Source of the DNA: Arthrobacter sp. Alg241-R88 | GTDB taxonomy: Bacteria > Actinomycetota > Actinomycetes > Actinomycetales > Micrococcaceae | Direction of reading: 5' to 3' | Assembly: GCF_900537115.1 (NCBI RefSeq) | Contig: NZ_UNRG01000006.1 | Location: 72,547 to 136,546, forward strand | DNA length: 64,000 nt | Shown here: positions 16,870 to 26,114 of the stretch, piece by piece | Layout of the letters: every line of letters starts with the position of its first letter | Position numbering within the stretch: position 1 is the stretch's first letter | Notes under the pieces: generated by a model | Told to the model about the DNA's origin: nothing | The model's input: the letters and a program-made list of their open reading frames with translations, nothing else | Databases searched by the model: none | Translations under genes and position numbers: made by a program

Positions 16870-18351
16870 TCAGACGGTCTCCGAGTGGCTGGGGCGAGGG
16901 CTCGTGGGGGCAAGCTCGGCAACCAGGCCTGCGTGCCTTGGAACGGTTTCTTTGGGCCCGTGGTGTCCATACTCGGTCAGGTCCTCGTCGATGTCGACGA
17001 CTTCGTCCAGATGGATGGGGTCCTCGGACGGCATGGGCTCCACGATTTCACCGGCGAAGACGCGGCGGGCGCGGTCTGCGTCCAGCGTGCGATCCCACCA
17101 TGCGATAAAGAGGGTGGCGACGGCGTTGCCGGTGAAGTTCACCAGGGCGCGGCATTCGGACATGAACTTGTCAATGCCAAAGATGAGCATGATGCCCGCA
17201 GCAGGGATGGTGCCGATGGTTGTCAGGGTAGCGGTGAGGGCGATAAAACCGCCGCCTGCAACGCCTGCAGCGCCCTTGGAAGTCAGAAGCATGACGGCGA
17301 GGAGGCCCAGCTGCTCGCCCAGGGTCAGGTCCGTGTTAGTGGCCTGGGCAATGTAGAGGGCAGCCAGGGAGAGGTAGATTGCCGCGCCGTCCAGGTTGAA
17401 GCTGTAGCCGGTGGGAACAACGAGGCCCACGGTCTCCTTCTTGACACCTGCGTGTTCGAGCTTGCGCATCAGGCCCGGCAGTGCCGGTTCGGCGGTGGAG
17501 GTGCCCAAGATGAGCATGTATTCCTCTTTGAGGTGGCGGATCATCGAGAAGATGTTCAGCCTCAGGAAGGCCATGATGGAGCCGAGCACGACCACCACGA
17601 AGAGGATGGAGGTGATGTAGAACAGGGCGATGAGTCCGCCCATGCTGGTCAGGGACGAGACGCCGAACTTGCCGACGGCGTATGCCATCGCGCCGAAAGC
17701 ACCAATGGGGGCGGCCTTCATGATGAAGCTGAGGATCTTGAACATGACCCCGGTGAGGCGCTGTACGCCGTCCAGGACGGGTGCGCCCACCTTGCCCATA
17801 GCGTTCAGGGCGATGCCGAAGATCACGGCGATGAAGATGATCTGGAGGATGTTGCCCTCAGCAAAGGGGGCAACCATGCTTTCCGGGATGACCTTGGTGA
17901 GGAACTGCCACCATTCCTGGTTCGCGCCGGCGTCGATTAGTTTTGCGGCGGACTCGGAAGTCTCGATGCTGTCCGCGTCGGCGTTGACGCCGTCACCCAG
18001 CCGGAAGATGTTGATGGCGACGAGGCCGAAGATCATGGCCAGGATGGTGCCGACCTGGAAGTAGGTCAGGGCCTTCAGACCCGTCATGCCCACCTTCTTG
18101 AGGTCAGCGACGCTGGCGATGCCGCCCACGATCGTGAGGAACACGATGGGACCGATAAGCATCTTCATTGCATCGACGAATGTGGTGCCGATGGGTTCCA
18201 TAGCGATGCCGACACTGGGCGCGAGCCAGCCGACAAGGATACCGACGACGATGGCGGTCAGTACCCAGAAATACAGTTGGCGGTACAAGGGTGTTTTGCG
18301 GGCCGCGTTTTGTGCTGTGTGCGCGCTGCCGGCAGAGCTGGTGTGATCCAT
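16870..18351 (-). CDS. dctA: C4-dicarboxylate:cation symporter, DctA family
   Basis: Membrane symporter of 493 residues in the dicarboxylate/amino acid:cation symporter family. The re-entrant loop motif is LILGTSTAEPALP (Thr/Ala in place of the usual SSS run) and the conserved TM7 segment PTGYSFNLDG is intact. The C-terminal tail is acidic and long. It lies between genes for tartrate dehydrogenase and glycerate kinase, so tartrate, malate or a similar C4-diacid is the expected substrate. The changed loop motif may reflect substrate choice (inference). Confidence 0.9.
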   Translation of the reverse strand: MDHTSSAGSAHTAQNAARKTPLYRQLYFWVLTAIVVGILVGWLAPSVGIAMEPIGTTFVDAMKMLIGPIVFLTIVGGIASVADLKKVGMTGLKALTYFQVGTILAMIFGLVAINIFRLGDGVNADADSIETSESAAKLIDAGANQEWWQFLTKVIPESMVAPFAEGNILQIIFIAVIFGIALNAMGKVGAPVLDGVQRLTGVMFKILSFIMKAAPIGAFGAMAYAVGKFGVSSLTSMGGLIALFYITSILFVVVVLGSIMAFLRLNIFSMIRHLKEEYMLILGTSTAEPALPGLMRKLEHAGVKKETVGLVVPTGYSFNLDGAAIYLSLAALYIAQATNTDLTLGEQLGLLAVMLLTSKGAAGVAGGGFIALTATLTTIGTIPAAGIMLIFGIDKFMSECRALVNFTGNAVATLFIAWWDRTLDADRARRVFAGEIVEPMPSEDPIHLDEVVDIDEDLTEYGHHGPKETVPRHAGLVAELAPTSPRPSHSETV

Positions 18352-18495
18352 GATTCCTACCTCGTTGTGGAATGTAGCTGGAAGATGTGGTGCAAGATGG
18401 GCATGACGGAGTGGGCGGCGGCGACTTGCTGCACCGCCGCCGACTCCGGGCGGGTTTGCTGCTGCCTGCCGGGATGTCTCCCGGCTGATTCGCGG

Positions 18496-19593
18496 CTAGA
18501 CGGCAGCCAGAGTGTTGGTCAGGGCCTTGATGATGGCCTCGGTGACGTCGTCGGTGTTGGCGTTCCCGCCGACATCGCGGGTCAGATGGCCCGAGCCGGT
18601 CGCCGTTTCGACCGCGGCTTCAACCTTGCGTGCTTCCTCGTGCAGGCCAAAGTGGTCCAGCATCAGCGCCGCGGAGGCGATGGCCCCGATGGGGTTGCTG
18701 ATGCCCTGCCCAGCGATGTCCGGGGCGGAGCCGTGAACCGGTTCGAACATGGACGGGAAGCGGCGCTCCGGGTTCAGGTTGGCGCTGGCCGCCAGGCCCA
18801 GGCTGCCGGCAAGCGCCGAGCCAAGGTCCGAAAGGATGTCGGCGTTCAGGTTGGACGCCACTACCACAGACAGGTCTTCGGGCTTGAGGATGAACTTCGC
18901 GCTCATCGCATCCACGAGCACGCTTTCGGTCTGCACATCCGGGTAGTCCAATGCCACGCGGTTGAAGACTTCGTCCCACAGGACCATGCCGTACTGCTGG
19001 GCATTGGACTTAGTGACTGAAGAAACCTTCTTCACCGTGCGGGTCCGGGCGAGATCGAAGGCGAAACGCATAATGCGCTCACAGCCCTTCTCGGTGAACA
19101 GGGCGGTCTGCAGGGCCACCTCGTTGCCGGGGCCGCGGCCGCTCAGGTTCCGTCCGCCGAGGCCGGCGTACTCGCCTTCGCTGTTCTCGCGGACAACAAC
19201 CCAGTCGAGCTCGGTGTTGTCGGCCTTGCGCAGCGGGGACTGGACGCCCGGGAGGAACTTCACGGGGCGGATGTTGGCCCACTGGTCGAAGTTCTGGGTG
19301 ATGTTCAGGCGCAGGCCCCAGAGGCTGATGTGGTCCGGGACATTTTCCCAGCCGACCGCTCCGAAGTAGATCGCGTCGAAGTCCTTCAGCGTCTCCAGGC
19401 CGTCGTCGGCCATCATCTTGCCGGTCTCTGCGTAGTAGCCGCAGCCCCAAGGGAACTCGGTCCAGTCAAAGGCGAACTTGCCGTTGGAGTTTGCTGCCAG
19501 CGCGTCCAGGACGCGGCGGCCTGCGGAGACGACTTCCTTGCCGACGCCGTCGGCGGGGATGGATGCGATGCGGAAATTCTGGGTGGCGCTCAT
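18496..19593 (-). CDS. Tartrate dehydrogenase / D-malate dehydrogenase (decarboxylating)
   Basis: Member of the isocitrate/isopropylmalate dehydrogenase family, TtuC/DmlA branch, 365 residues. Conserved features: IPADGVGKEVV at the N-terminus, WVVVRENSEGEYAGLGGR, the K-x-N Mg/substrate segment (SSVTKSNAQQYG), DAMSAKFIL and SMFEPVHGSAPDIAGQGISN for NAD binding. It oxidises tartrate or decarboxylates meso-tartrate to D-glycerate and D-malate to pyruvate, using NAD and a divalent metal. Start at 19593 follows GAGGAGGT. Glycerate kinase two genes downstream would use the glycerate. A LysR-type box lies at 19714-19728 upstream. Confidence 0.9.
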   Translation of the reverse strand: MSATQNFRIASIPADGVGKEVVSAGRRVLDALAANSNGKFAFDWTEFPWGCGYYAETGKMMADDGLETLKDFDAIYFGAVGWENVPDHISLWGLRLNITQNFDQWANIRPVKFLPGVQSPLRKADNTELDWVVVRENSEGEYAGLGGRNLSGRGPGNEVALQTALFTEKGCERIMRFAFDLARTRTVKKVSSVTKSNAQQYGMVLWDEVFNRVALDYPDVQTESVLVDAMSAKFILKPEDLSVVVASNLNADILSDLGSALAGSLGLAASANLNPERRFPSMFEPVHGSAPDIAGQGISNPIGAIASAALMLDHFGLHEEARKVEAAVETATGSGHLTRDVGGNANTDDVTEAIIKALTNTLAAV

Positions 19594-19713
19594 GTGCCTA
19601 CCTCCTCGTTGAGTGCTTAGCAGTGAGCCTGTTAGCGGGGTCACACTGTTCTTCCTCTTCAAGTAGACGGCCTGCTCCTGGACGGCGTCCAAGACCAAGA
19701 TTCGATAAGGCAT

Positions 19714-19728
19714 ATAGGCTCTGCCTAT
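19714..19728. promoter_or_regulatory. LysR-type box upstream of tartrate dehydrogenase
   Basis: ATAGGCTCTGCCTAT: a perfect ATAGG-N5-CCTAT dyad, 121-135 bases upstream of the tartrate dehydrogenase start. The same dyad occurs upstream of the LysR gene and, with one mismatch, upstream of the DASS transporter. Confidence 0.65.
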
Positions 19729-19747
19729 CGGTGCGGGTTGCGGCAGT

Positions 19748-20641
19748 TCAGGGCCCGGTTGAGGCGTGGAGTTCTGCTACGGCCAGGAAAGCCCGGGCAG
19801 CCGGCGTCAGATCTTCCTTCCTGCTGAGAACCGCAACGTCCAGGTGGGAGACGGGCTCGATCAGCAGGGTTCGTAGTCCTGATTTGTGGGCCAGCGGTGC
19901 CCAGGATGAGGGCATGACCGCGTGGCCCACGCCTGCCAGTACGAGGGGGAGGATGGAGGTCCGATGGGCGACTTCGACTACGATTTCGGTATTGACTCCA
20001 CGTGCCAGCGCGTCGTCGACCAGCCAGCGCATAAGGGATCCCCGCTGGCTCGCAATTAGCCGGTGGCCGCCCAAATCCTCCCGTTGAATCGACGCTCCGG
20101 GGTTGAACGTGTCCGCCTTCGGGTTGACGATGAGAATCAGGGGTTGGCGTTCCAGTTGAAGGACCTGGACTCCGGGCACCCGTATGGGTGTGGGGGAGCC
20201 GGCGAGGCCGATCTCGGTGCTGCCGGTCCGGACGGATTCTATGACTTCCTCGGGTGTGAAGGCAGCACCGACGTTGAGCCGGATGGAGGGGTGCAACCGG
20301 GTGAAGCCGGCGATCATGGATGTCAGCGGTTCGATGCCGGGGGAGGGCATGGTGATGATGTCCAGCCGCCCACTCCGGACGCCCCGCAGTGCCTGGACCG
20401 CCGAGGCAGCCGCATCAAGGTCACGCATGACCAGTCTGGCGGGCCCGACGAGTTCCTTGCCCGCTTCGCTGAGGACGGCGCGGCGGCCGATGCGGTGGAA
20501 CAACGGCACCCCCAGATCCTTCTCCAGGCTTGCGATGGTTTGCGAGAGCGAGGGCTGAGCGATCAACAGATGCTCTGCCGCCCGGTTGAAGCCGTCGTGA
20601 TCCACCACGGCCAAAAAGTACTTCAGCTTTCGCGTATCCAC
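19748..20641 (-). CDS. LysR-family regulator of the tartrate module
   Basis: LysR-type regulator of 297 residues. The N-terminal winged helix-turn-helix is clear (MDTRKLKYFLAVVDHDGFNRAAEHL, quoted in part; AQPSLSQTIASLEKDLGVPLF), followed by the substrate-binding effector domain. The gene sits upstream of the tartrate dehydrogenase unit on the same strand, with a perfect ATAGG-N5-CCTAT dyad 80-96 bases before its start, consistent with autoregulation. The effector is probably tartrate or a related C4-diacid. Regulation of the DASS transporter downstream by the same protein is inferred from the shared site. Confidence 0.9.
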   Translation of the reverse strand: MDTRKLKYFLAVVDHDGFNRAAEHLLIAQPSLSQTIASLEKDLGVPLFHRIGRRAVLSEAGKELVGPARLVMRDLDAAASAVQALRGVRSGRLDIITMPSPGIEPLTSMIAGFTRLHPSIRLNVGAAFTPEEVIESVRTGSTEIGLAGSPTPIRVPGVQVLQLERQPLILIVNPKADTFNPGASIQREDLGGHRLIASQRGSLMRWLVDDALARGVNTEIVVEVAHRTSILPLVLAGVGHAVMPSSWAPLAHKSGLRTLLIEPVSHLDVAVLSRKEDLTPAARAFLAVAELHASTGP

Positions 20642-20720
20642 AGCTGCTTCCCTACATCAATCACTAGTTCCGGTCGCGGCAGGCAGTCTGCCCTTATTGC
20701 GTCCCACTCAGAGGCCCTTT

Positions 20721-20737
20721 GATAGGGTGCGCCTATC
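20721..20737. promoter_or_regulatory. LysR-type box upstream of the lysR gene
   Basis: GATAGGGTGCGCCTATC is a perfect dyad with core ATAGG-N5-CCTAT, located upstream of the LysR gene. Its core equals the site in the tartrate dehydrogenase promoter. Confidence 0.65.
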
Positions 20738-20871
20738 GAGTGTATTGCTTCTAGGTCTTGGACGCTTTCAGCTAACGAACGCTCTAATGGGAACGACAGA
20801 GCAACCGGTTCGGAAGAAATGTTTGGGTAAGCCAGACGTCCACGCTGGCATCTAAATGAAGGTCATCACAT

Positions 20872-21126
20872 GTGCATCTCGAATCCGCGCGCGCCCCTTG
20901 GTCTCTCCAGTTCCCTTCGCCTCGAAGTGACGAACTGGCACCAGCTGAACCCCGACGACATGATCGTGCTGTTGACCTCAGACAAACTCAACCCCGGTTC
21001 GCCGGACGCGTCGATGAGATCTCCGCTGACGGCCACTACTTATGGCTGGTCCAGACCAACGGCGCCGGCCGCCGCCTGTTCCATCATGCCGAGGGGTACA
21101 CGACCCTTCTGGACTCAGTTCCCTAG
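20872..21126 (+). CDS. Small hypothetical protein, GTG start
   Basis: An 84-residue frame opening with GTG at 20872, eight bases after GAAGGT. The C-terminal half reads like a folded domain (PRFAGRVDEISADGHYLWLVQ then RRLFHHAEGYTTLL), whereas the N-terminal part is Pro/Arg-rich and less convincing; an alternative ATG at 20870 is in another frame. I do not recognise the family. It may be a remnant, since the N-terminal half has poor coding character. Confidence 0.45.
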   Translation: MHLESARAPWSLQFPSPRSDELAPAEPRRHDRAVDLRQTQPRFAGRVDEISADGHYLWLVQTNGAGRRLFHHAEGYTTLLDSVP

Positions 21127-21521
21127 CCCGTGCGGACACATGCCGGGGGTTCACTGATGACCTCGTCACCTCCTCCGACTGCCTGCCACTGAACTCATTG
21201 GCAAAGCAGGCGCAGTTGGCGGGGCAAAAGGTGAAACGCCTCGGCCAGGTAGCCACTAATGCAGCCGGGCCAGGCATCCCTTGCGTGTCTTTTGCGGCAC
21301 GGCGGTGCCGGGGGTATGTCCTGAGACCTGGCATCACGCAGTCGTGACTACTCTTAGTGCGCACCGATCCCGCCCTGCAACTTCCTGCCTCATGTCTTGC
21401 TGATGGCGGAGGGCTGGAGTGGAAAGATCGCGAGGCATGCGGGCCGTTCCTGCTGTGTACCACCCGGGACTGGTCTTAGCCACGCCTGGTGTGGGTACAG
21501 ACCAATCCCGGCGGGTCGTGT
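21127..21521. other. Non-coding gap, no gene seen
   Basis: About 395 bases between the small hypothetical gene and the DASS transporter stop. I see no convincing frame on either strand and no clear hairpin with a T-run. It may contain degraded coding DNA. Confidence 0.4.
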
Positions 21522-23150
21522 TTATCGGCCGATGCCGGTGACGCCGATCATGATCGGGACGATGCTGATGATGAGGATTGCGCCGAGGATGTCGAAGGCG
21601 AATCCGGTGCGGACCATGCGGGTGATGGGAACTGCGCCCGAGCCGTAGACGATGGCGTTCTGCGGTGTGGAGACGGGCAGCATGAAGCCGAAGGATGCCG
21701 CGAACGTTGCTGCCAGGGCGGGTACGAGGGGGTCCACTCCCATGGCGACGCACAGCGGGATGACGATTGGAACGACGACGGCGGCGGAGGCGGTGTTGCT
21801 GGTTGTTTCCGAGATGAGGATGGCCAGGACGGCCGAGAAGGCAGTGATCGCGACGACGCTGGTGACGCCCAGGTTGTCGGCGGCAGTCTTTCCGATGGTT
21901 TCGGCCAGGCCGGTGGAGGAAAGAAGGGCGCCGAAGATGATGCCGGTACCGAAAAGGATGATAGTGCCCCAGTCGATCTTCGCCGCGTCGGACCAGGTCA
22001 AGGTGGCTCGGCGTTCCTTCCAGTTGGTGGGAAGGATAAAGAGCAGGGAGGCGCCGATGACAGCGACGATGCCTTCGTCCAGGCGGTCATCTAAAAACGT
22101 GTACAGCTCAGAGTCCGGGCCAGCGATGAGGCTGGCGAAGGCCGGGAGCAGCCACAGTGTGACGGTCAGGCCGAAAGCGATCAGCGTATTGATTTCGGCC
22201 CGGGACATCTTGCCCTGCCGTTTCTTCTGCTCCTGGATGAATTCGTCAACGCCTTCGATCCTGCGGATTTCGGGCTTGTTGAGCAGGAACATGGTCAGGG
22301 CAAGCACTACGAACATGGCGGCGCAGAGTGGGGCCACGGTGGCTGTCCACTGGACGAAGGAAATTTCGATACCGGTTGCTTCCTCGATGAGGCCGCGGCC
22401 GATCAGGTTCGGAGGTGATCCGACGGGGGTCAGGAGGCCGCCGACGCTGGCGCCGTAGGCGAGCATCAGCATCAGTGCTGCTCCTACACGCAGGCGCAAC
22501 GGGTCAAAGTCCGCTTTCACGACGCCGCGGTCCTGCATCAGTTGCGCGATCACGGCGAGGATGCCTAGGGCGGTGGGCATCAGCATCGCCACGGTGGCCG
22601 TGTTGGAGACGAACGCTGACAACAGACAGGTGATTACGCCGAAGGCGATGATGACACGGTAGGTGGATTTGGCGACGCCGGGTATGGACAGGACGGCGAA
22701 GGCCAGTCGCTGTGCTATGCCGTGTTTGAGCATGGCGGCAGCGAGGATGAACGCGCCGATGAAGGTGAAGATGGTGGTTGAGCCAAAGGGCCGCAGGACG
22801 TCAGCGGCAGGTGCCACGCCGAGCAGGACTACGGCGGCCACACCAATGAGCCCGCCGACCGGAATCGGTACGGGCTCGCAGATCCAGAGGATGATGACGC
22901 CCAGCAACACGGCCGCGAGCAGCTGCTGGGTATGCTCCATTCCGGTCGGCAGCAGCGCGAAAATAATTGACACTGCCGGCGCCAGGAAGAATCCCAGCGT
23001 CTGCCGGGCCCGCTCGAACTTTTCCTCCCGCGGGGAGAGCCTCTGCTCACTCAAACTCCGGAAGGTCTTGCCACCCAGCAGGGCGGCACGAACGTCCGTC
23101 CGTTCAGGGGAGGACGCCGCCGCCGAAGACGGCGTTAGCTTGCTGGACAT
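21522..23150 (-). CDS. DASS-family sodium:anion (dicarboxylate) symporter
   Basis: Membrane transporter of 542 residues in the SLC13/DASS family, importing di- or tricarboxylates with sodium. The two inverted-repeat Ser-Asn-Thr motifs that bind sodium and carboxylate are present (AFVSNTATVAMLMP and SETTSNTASAAVVVP), as is the TPVGSPPNLIG segment after the first. A cytoplasmic basic N-terminus of about 55 residues precedes the first helix. Upstream at 23236-23250 is a variant of the LysR box found at the tartrate genes, so it probably serves the same regulon. Bases 23211-23221 and 23302-23312 are an 11-nt direct repeat around that site. Confidence 0.92.
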   Translation of the reverse strand: MSSKLTPSSAAASSPERTDVRAALLGGKTFRSLSEQRLSPREEKFERARQTLGFFLAPAVSIIFALLPTGMEHTQQLLAAVLLGVIILWICEPVPIPVGGLIGVAAVVLLGVAPAADVLRPFGSTTIFTFIGAFILAAAMLKHGIAQRLAFAVLSIPGVAKSTYRVIIAFGVITCLLSAFVSNTATVAMLMPTALGILAVIAQLMQDRGVVKADFDPLRLRVGAALMLMLAYGASVGGLLTPVGSPPNLIGRGLIEEATGIEISFVQWTATVAPLCAAMFVVLALTMFLLNKPEIRRIEGVDEFIQEQKKRQGKMSRAEINTLIAFGLTVTLWLLPAFASLIAGPDSELYTFLDDRLDEGIVAVIGASLLFILPTNWKERRATLTWSDAAKIDWGTIILFGTGIIFGALLSSTGLAETIGKTAADNLGVTSVVAITAFSAVLAILISETTSNTASAAVVVPIVIPLCVAMGVDPLVPALAATFAASFGFMLPVSTPQNAIVYGSGAVPITRMVRTGFAFDILGAILIISIVPIMIGVTGIGR

Positions 23151-23235
23151 CTTTGTCCTTTCGGTCGTAGGAATTTAATCCCACTGTGCCCCCGTGACAC
23201 GGATCACGTCTAAGACCAGTTCCCTACTGGACTGA

Positions 23236-23250
23236 TAGGAAAAACCAATA
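23236..23250. promoter_or_regulatory. Variant LysR-type box upstream of the DASS transporter
   Basis: ATAGGAAAAACCAAT matches ATAGG-N5-CCTAT except T to A at the third base of the right arm. It is 86-100 bases upstream of the transporter start, a spacing like that at the lysR gene. Confidence 0.5.
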
Positions 23251-23353
23251 CCAGCTCAGCGTGCTCTGCGCACTGAACCTGCGGAAAGGCGAAAAGGCGC
23301 GTAAGACCAGTTCACTGCCTGCTTCTACTCGTCCCTGTCGAACGCCGCTATTG

Positions 23354-23518
23354 GATATTCCGTCAACCTCCCACGGTGCGCCAACCGTATGTTTGCTGAT
23401 CACGCGGCCGGCACTGGTGGCGACTCTGGTCCGTCCATGGCTGGAGTAGGGAGCCGTCGGGGTAGCTCCCTGGCAGCAGTAGCGGTTGATAACCTACGAA
23501 AATTGTCCCCGGCTGTGT
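23354..23518 (+). repeat. Dispersed non-coding repeat, copy A (internally deleted)
   Basis: Shares with 53026-53193 the left block starting TATTCCGTCAA, the middle block GTCCGTCCAT, and a long right block (GGGAGCCGT, AGCTCCC, CAGCAGTAGCGGT, AATTGTCCCCGGCTGTG). About 25 bases present in the copy at 53 kb are missing here around 23441. The right block can fold (GGGAGC with GCTCCC). It holds no gene. Origin unknown; a miniature mobile element or the edge of a lost element is possible. Confidence 0.65.
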
Positions 23519-23622
23519 ACAGGCGGACCGGATTTTCGTTCGAAAGTAGTTCAGTTCCGGTTGTTCTGAGGACCAACACAAGAGAGCCTTGTGCCAGCGT
23601 GGAGTTGACGTGAAGCTGCAGT

Positions 23623-24855
23623 ATGGACAACTCATTTCGGGAACATGACCTCGTTCTCTACGGAGCGACGGGTTTCGTTGGCCGACTGATCGCCGCCTAC
23701 GTCGCGGAGCATGCACCGGCCGGTATGCGAGTCGGACTCGCGGGCCGGTCCAGGTCCAGACTCGAGGCGGTTCGGTCACAGTTGCCGGTCGAGGCGCACG
23801 GATGGGCCCTCATCGAAGCCGATACGGAGGACGCGAACTCGATCGCCGCCCTGGCCGCGGGCACGCACGTGCTCTTCACAACCGTCGGTCCATACGCGAA
23901 ACACGGACTACCCGTCGTCGACGCCTGCGCACGGGCCGGTACCCACCACGCCGACCTCGCGGGTGAGGTGTCCTTCATCCGAGAGGCGATTGATCGCTCC
24001 GACGCTCTGGCCAGGACGAGCGGGGCCAAGATCGTGCACTCCTGCGGCTACGACTCCGTGCCGTCCGACCTCGCGGTACTGCTGCTACATCAGGCGGCAG
24101 AAGCCGACGGCGCTGGGACTTTGGTCGAGGTCCAACTCGTTGCCACGGCCAAGGCTGGCATCAGCGGAGGAACGCTCGAATCGATGCGCGGGCAGCTGGA
24201 CGCGATGCGATCAAACACCGCCCTGCGGTCATTAGCCGCTGACCCCTACGCCCTGAGCCCCGACCGCACACGGGAGCCGACGACACAACAGCCTCCTGAC
24301 GCCGGTCCTGTGCGCCGTTCCGATGACGGCACCTGGACCGCGCCATTCATCATGGCCCCTGTCAACACCCGGATAGTGCGCCGCAGCAACGCATTGCAGG
24401 GCTGGGCCTACGGCCGCTCCCTCCAGTACGGCGAGGTAATGGGGGTGGCCCCCGGACCGGCAGGAGCAGTCCTCGCCAAGGCAACGGCACTCGGGCTCCG
24501 CGCATTCACGGGCGCGATGGCGTTCCCGCCCACCCGACGGGTGCTCGACCGCTTTCTTCCGGCACCAGGTACGGGTCCGAGCACCAGCACGCAGCGCGAA
24601 GGCTGGTTCCACTCCCAGGTCACCGCCCGCACAGAGAACGGGCACCGATACCAGGCGATTGCTGCCGGCCCCGGTGATCCCGGCTATGCCGCCACCGCCG
24701 TGATGGCAGGCGAGACTGCACTCGCTCTTGCCCTAGACGGTGACCGGCTGCCGACCGCGAAAGGGTCACTGACACCGGCCACCGCACTCGGCAACGTTCT
24801 CATACAGCGGCTCCGCGCGGCTGGCCACACTTACCAAGTAACCAAACTCGCCTGA
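23623..24855 (+). CDS. Saccharopine dehydrogenase-like NADP-binding protein (trans-acting enoyl reductase type)
   Basis: A 410-residue protein with an N-terminal Rossmann motif (LVLYGATGFVGRLIAAYVAEH) and conserved segments VGPYAKHGLPVVDACA, THHADLAGEVSF and HSCGYDSVPSDL, the pattern of mycobacterial Rv2449c/Rv2953-like proteins. Rv2953 is a trans-acting enoyl reductase in phthiocerol lipid synthesis; no polyketide synthase is near here, so the substrate is unknown. The ATG at 23623 has only a weak upstream site. It follows dispersed repeat copy A and converges on the RsbQ-like gene. Confidence 0.82.
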   Translation: MDNSFREHDLVLYGATGFVGRLIAAYVAEHAPAGMRVGLAGRSRSRLEAVRSQLPVEAHGWALIEADTEDANSIAALAAGTHVLFTTVGPYAKHGLPVVDACARAGTHHADLAGEVSFIREAIDRSDALARTSGAKIVHSCGYDSVPSDLAVLLLHQAAEADGAGTLVEVQLVATAKAGISGGTLESMRGQLDAMRSNTALRSLAADPYALSPDRTREPTTQQPPDAGPVRRSDDGTWTAPFIMAPVNTRIVRRSNALQGWAYGRSLQYGEVMGVAPGPAGAVLAKATALGLRAFTGAMAFPPTRRVLDRFLPAPGTGPSTSTQREGWFHSQVTARTENGHRYQAIAAGPGDPGYAATAVMAGETALALALDGDRLPTAKGSLTPATALGNVLIQRLRAAGHTYQVTKLA

Positions 24856-24971
24856 ACCCAGGCTCTCGCTGGCCTGACTTGGCGCAGGTGCTGGTCGGCC
24901 GCTTCCCTGCTGATCCCGTAAACGCGGCTAGGGACGAATTTGGAAATGCGGGGGAGGGCCAACGGCGCCTG

Positions 24972-25796
24972 TCACGAGCGGGTGTCGAGGTAGTGCAAAA
25001 CTGCCCGGGCCGTTTCTTCCGGGGCGCTGACGTGGGGGCAGTGGCCGGTGGCCTGAAGCTGCACCAGGGTGTTGTGTTCCAGATTCTTGTGCAGGTAGGC
25101 GCCCACTTCCGGCGGGGCAAGCCGATCGTTGGAGCACTGCAGGATCAGGCAGTTGGTGCGCACCTTTTTCAGTTCAGGGCGGGTGTCGGAAAAGAAGGTT
25201 ACCCCGGCGAAGTGCCGTGCGATGGCCGGGTTTGTCCGGCAGAAGCTGGCACGCAGGTCCTCCGCTAATTCCGGCTCCTGCGGGTTGCCCATAACCAGAG
25301 GCGCCACGGCCGCTGCCCAGGCGAAATAGTTGCTGTCCAGAGATGCCAGCAGGCCCTCGATGTCTTCCCGCGAAAACCCGCCCACGTAGCCGTCGTACGG
25401 GTCATCGGTATGACGGGGTGAAGGGGCCAGCAGGACCAGGTGGGAGAAACGGTTGGGGTCCTGCACCGCGGCGATCACGGCGATCATCGTGCTGACGCTG
25501 TGGCCCACCAGGATGATGTCCTCAAGGTCGAGGGCGGCGCAAATCTCCAGCAGGTCCGACGCGTACCCGTCCAGGGTCCCGTACTTCTCCCAGTCATAGG
25601 CGCTGATGTCGGAGTGTCCTGCGCCAACGTGATCAAAAAGCACCAGCCGGTAATCATCGACAAAGTAGGGCAGCAACTTCCGCCACATAGCCTGATCGCA
25701 GCCAAAACCGTGGGCGAACATCATGACAGGCCCATCATCCCGGCCGGTTATGGTGACATTGTTCCGGCGGATTACCGCAGCAGTTGCTTCAATCAC
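24972..25796 (-). CDS. Alpha/beta hydrolase, RsbQ-like
   Basis: Alpha/beta-hydrolase of about 274 residues closely resembling RsbQ, the hydrolase that relays energy stress to the RsbP phosphatase in Bacillus, and the plant KAI2/D14 group. Seen motifs: HGFGCDQAMWRKLLPYF, DYRLVLFDHVGAGHSD, GTLDGYASDLLEICAALDL, nucleophile elbow VGHSVS, acid loop CSNDRLAP and His loop ATGHCPHVSAP. A GTG at 25796 gives the family length; the frame extends to an ATG at 25910, which would add a hydrophobic N-terminus of 38 residues. No RsbP-like gene is in the window. Dispersed repeat copy B lies just upstream. Confidence 0.85.
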   Translation of the reverse strand: MIEATAAVIRRNNVTITGRDDGPVMMFAHGFGCDQAMWRKLLPYFVDDYRLVLFDHVGAGHSDISAYDWEKYGTLDGYASDLLEICAALDLEDIILVGHSVSTMIAVIAAVQDPNRFSHLVLLAPSPRHTDDPYDGYVGGFSREDIEGLLASLDSNYFAWAAAVAPLVMGNPQEPELAEDLRASFCRTNPAIARHFAGVTFFSDTRPELKKVRTNCLILQCSNDRLAPPEVGAYLHKNLEHNTLVQLQATGHCPHVSAPEETARAVLHYLDTRS

Positions 25797-25920
25797 GTTC
25801 TCACTGACCCTCGCATAGGGTGTTCTCCTGCCCCAGACTATCCACGGGAAATAGAGAAATCCCAGGGATCCTCCCACTATGACCTTCAAGACGACGTCGA
25901 TACAGCCCACTACATGCCGA

Positions 25921-25999
25921 AGATTCCGTCAACCTGATGAGGCTCGGACAAGCTGACCGTGGTGACTCTATCCCGCCCACAGTTGGGGTCAATTCGGGT
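25921..25999 (+). repeat. Dispersed non-coding repeat, copy B (left part only)
   Basis: Begins GATTCCGTCAACCTG, and includes GTTGGGGTCAATTCGGGT (25983-25999), which is identical to bases in the copy at 53 kb. The right block is absent. Lies between divergent hydrolase genes. Confidence 0.6.
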
Positions 26000-26114
26000 C
26001 CAAATCATCACCTCATTCACCACCTGTGGTGATGTTGGGTCACCACACGCATCCGTAGCTTTGGAAGTGTCCCCGGCACCCAGCCCAGGGCAAACCACAA
26101 TAACGGAGCCCGAG

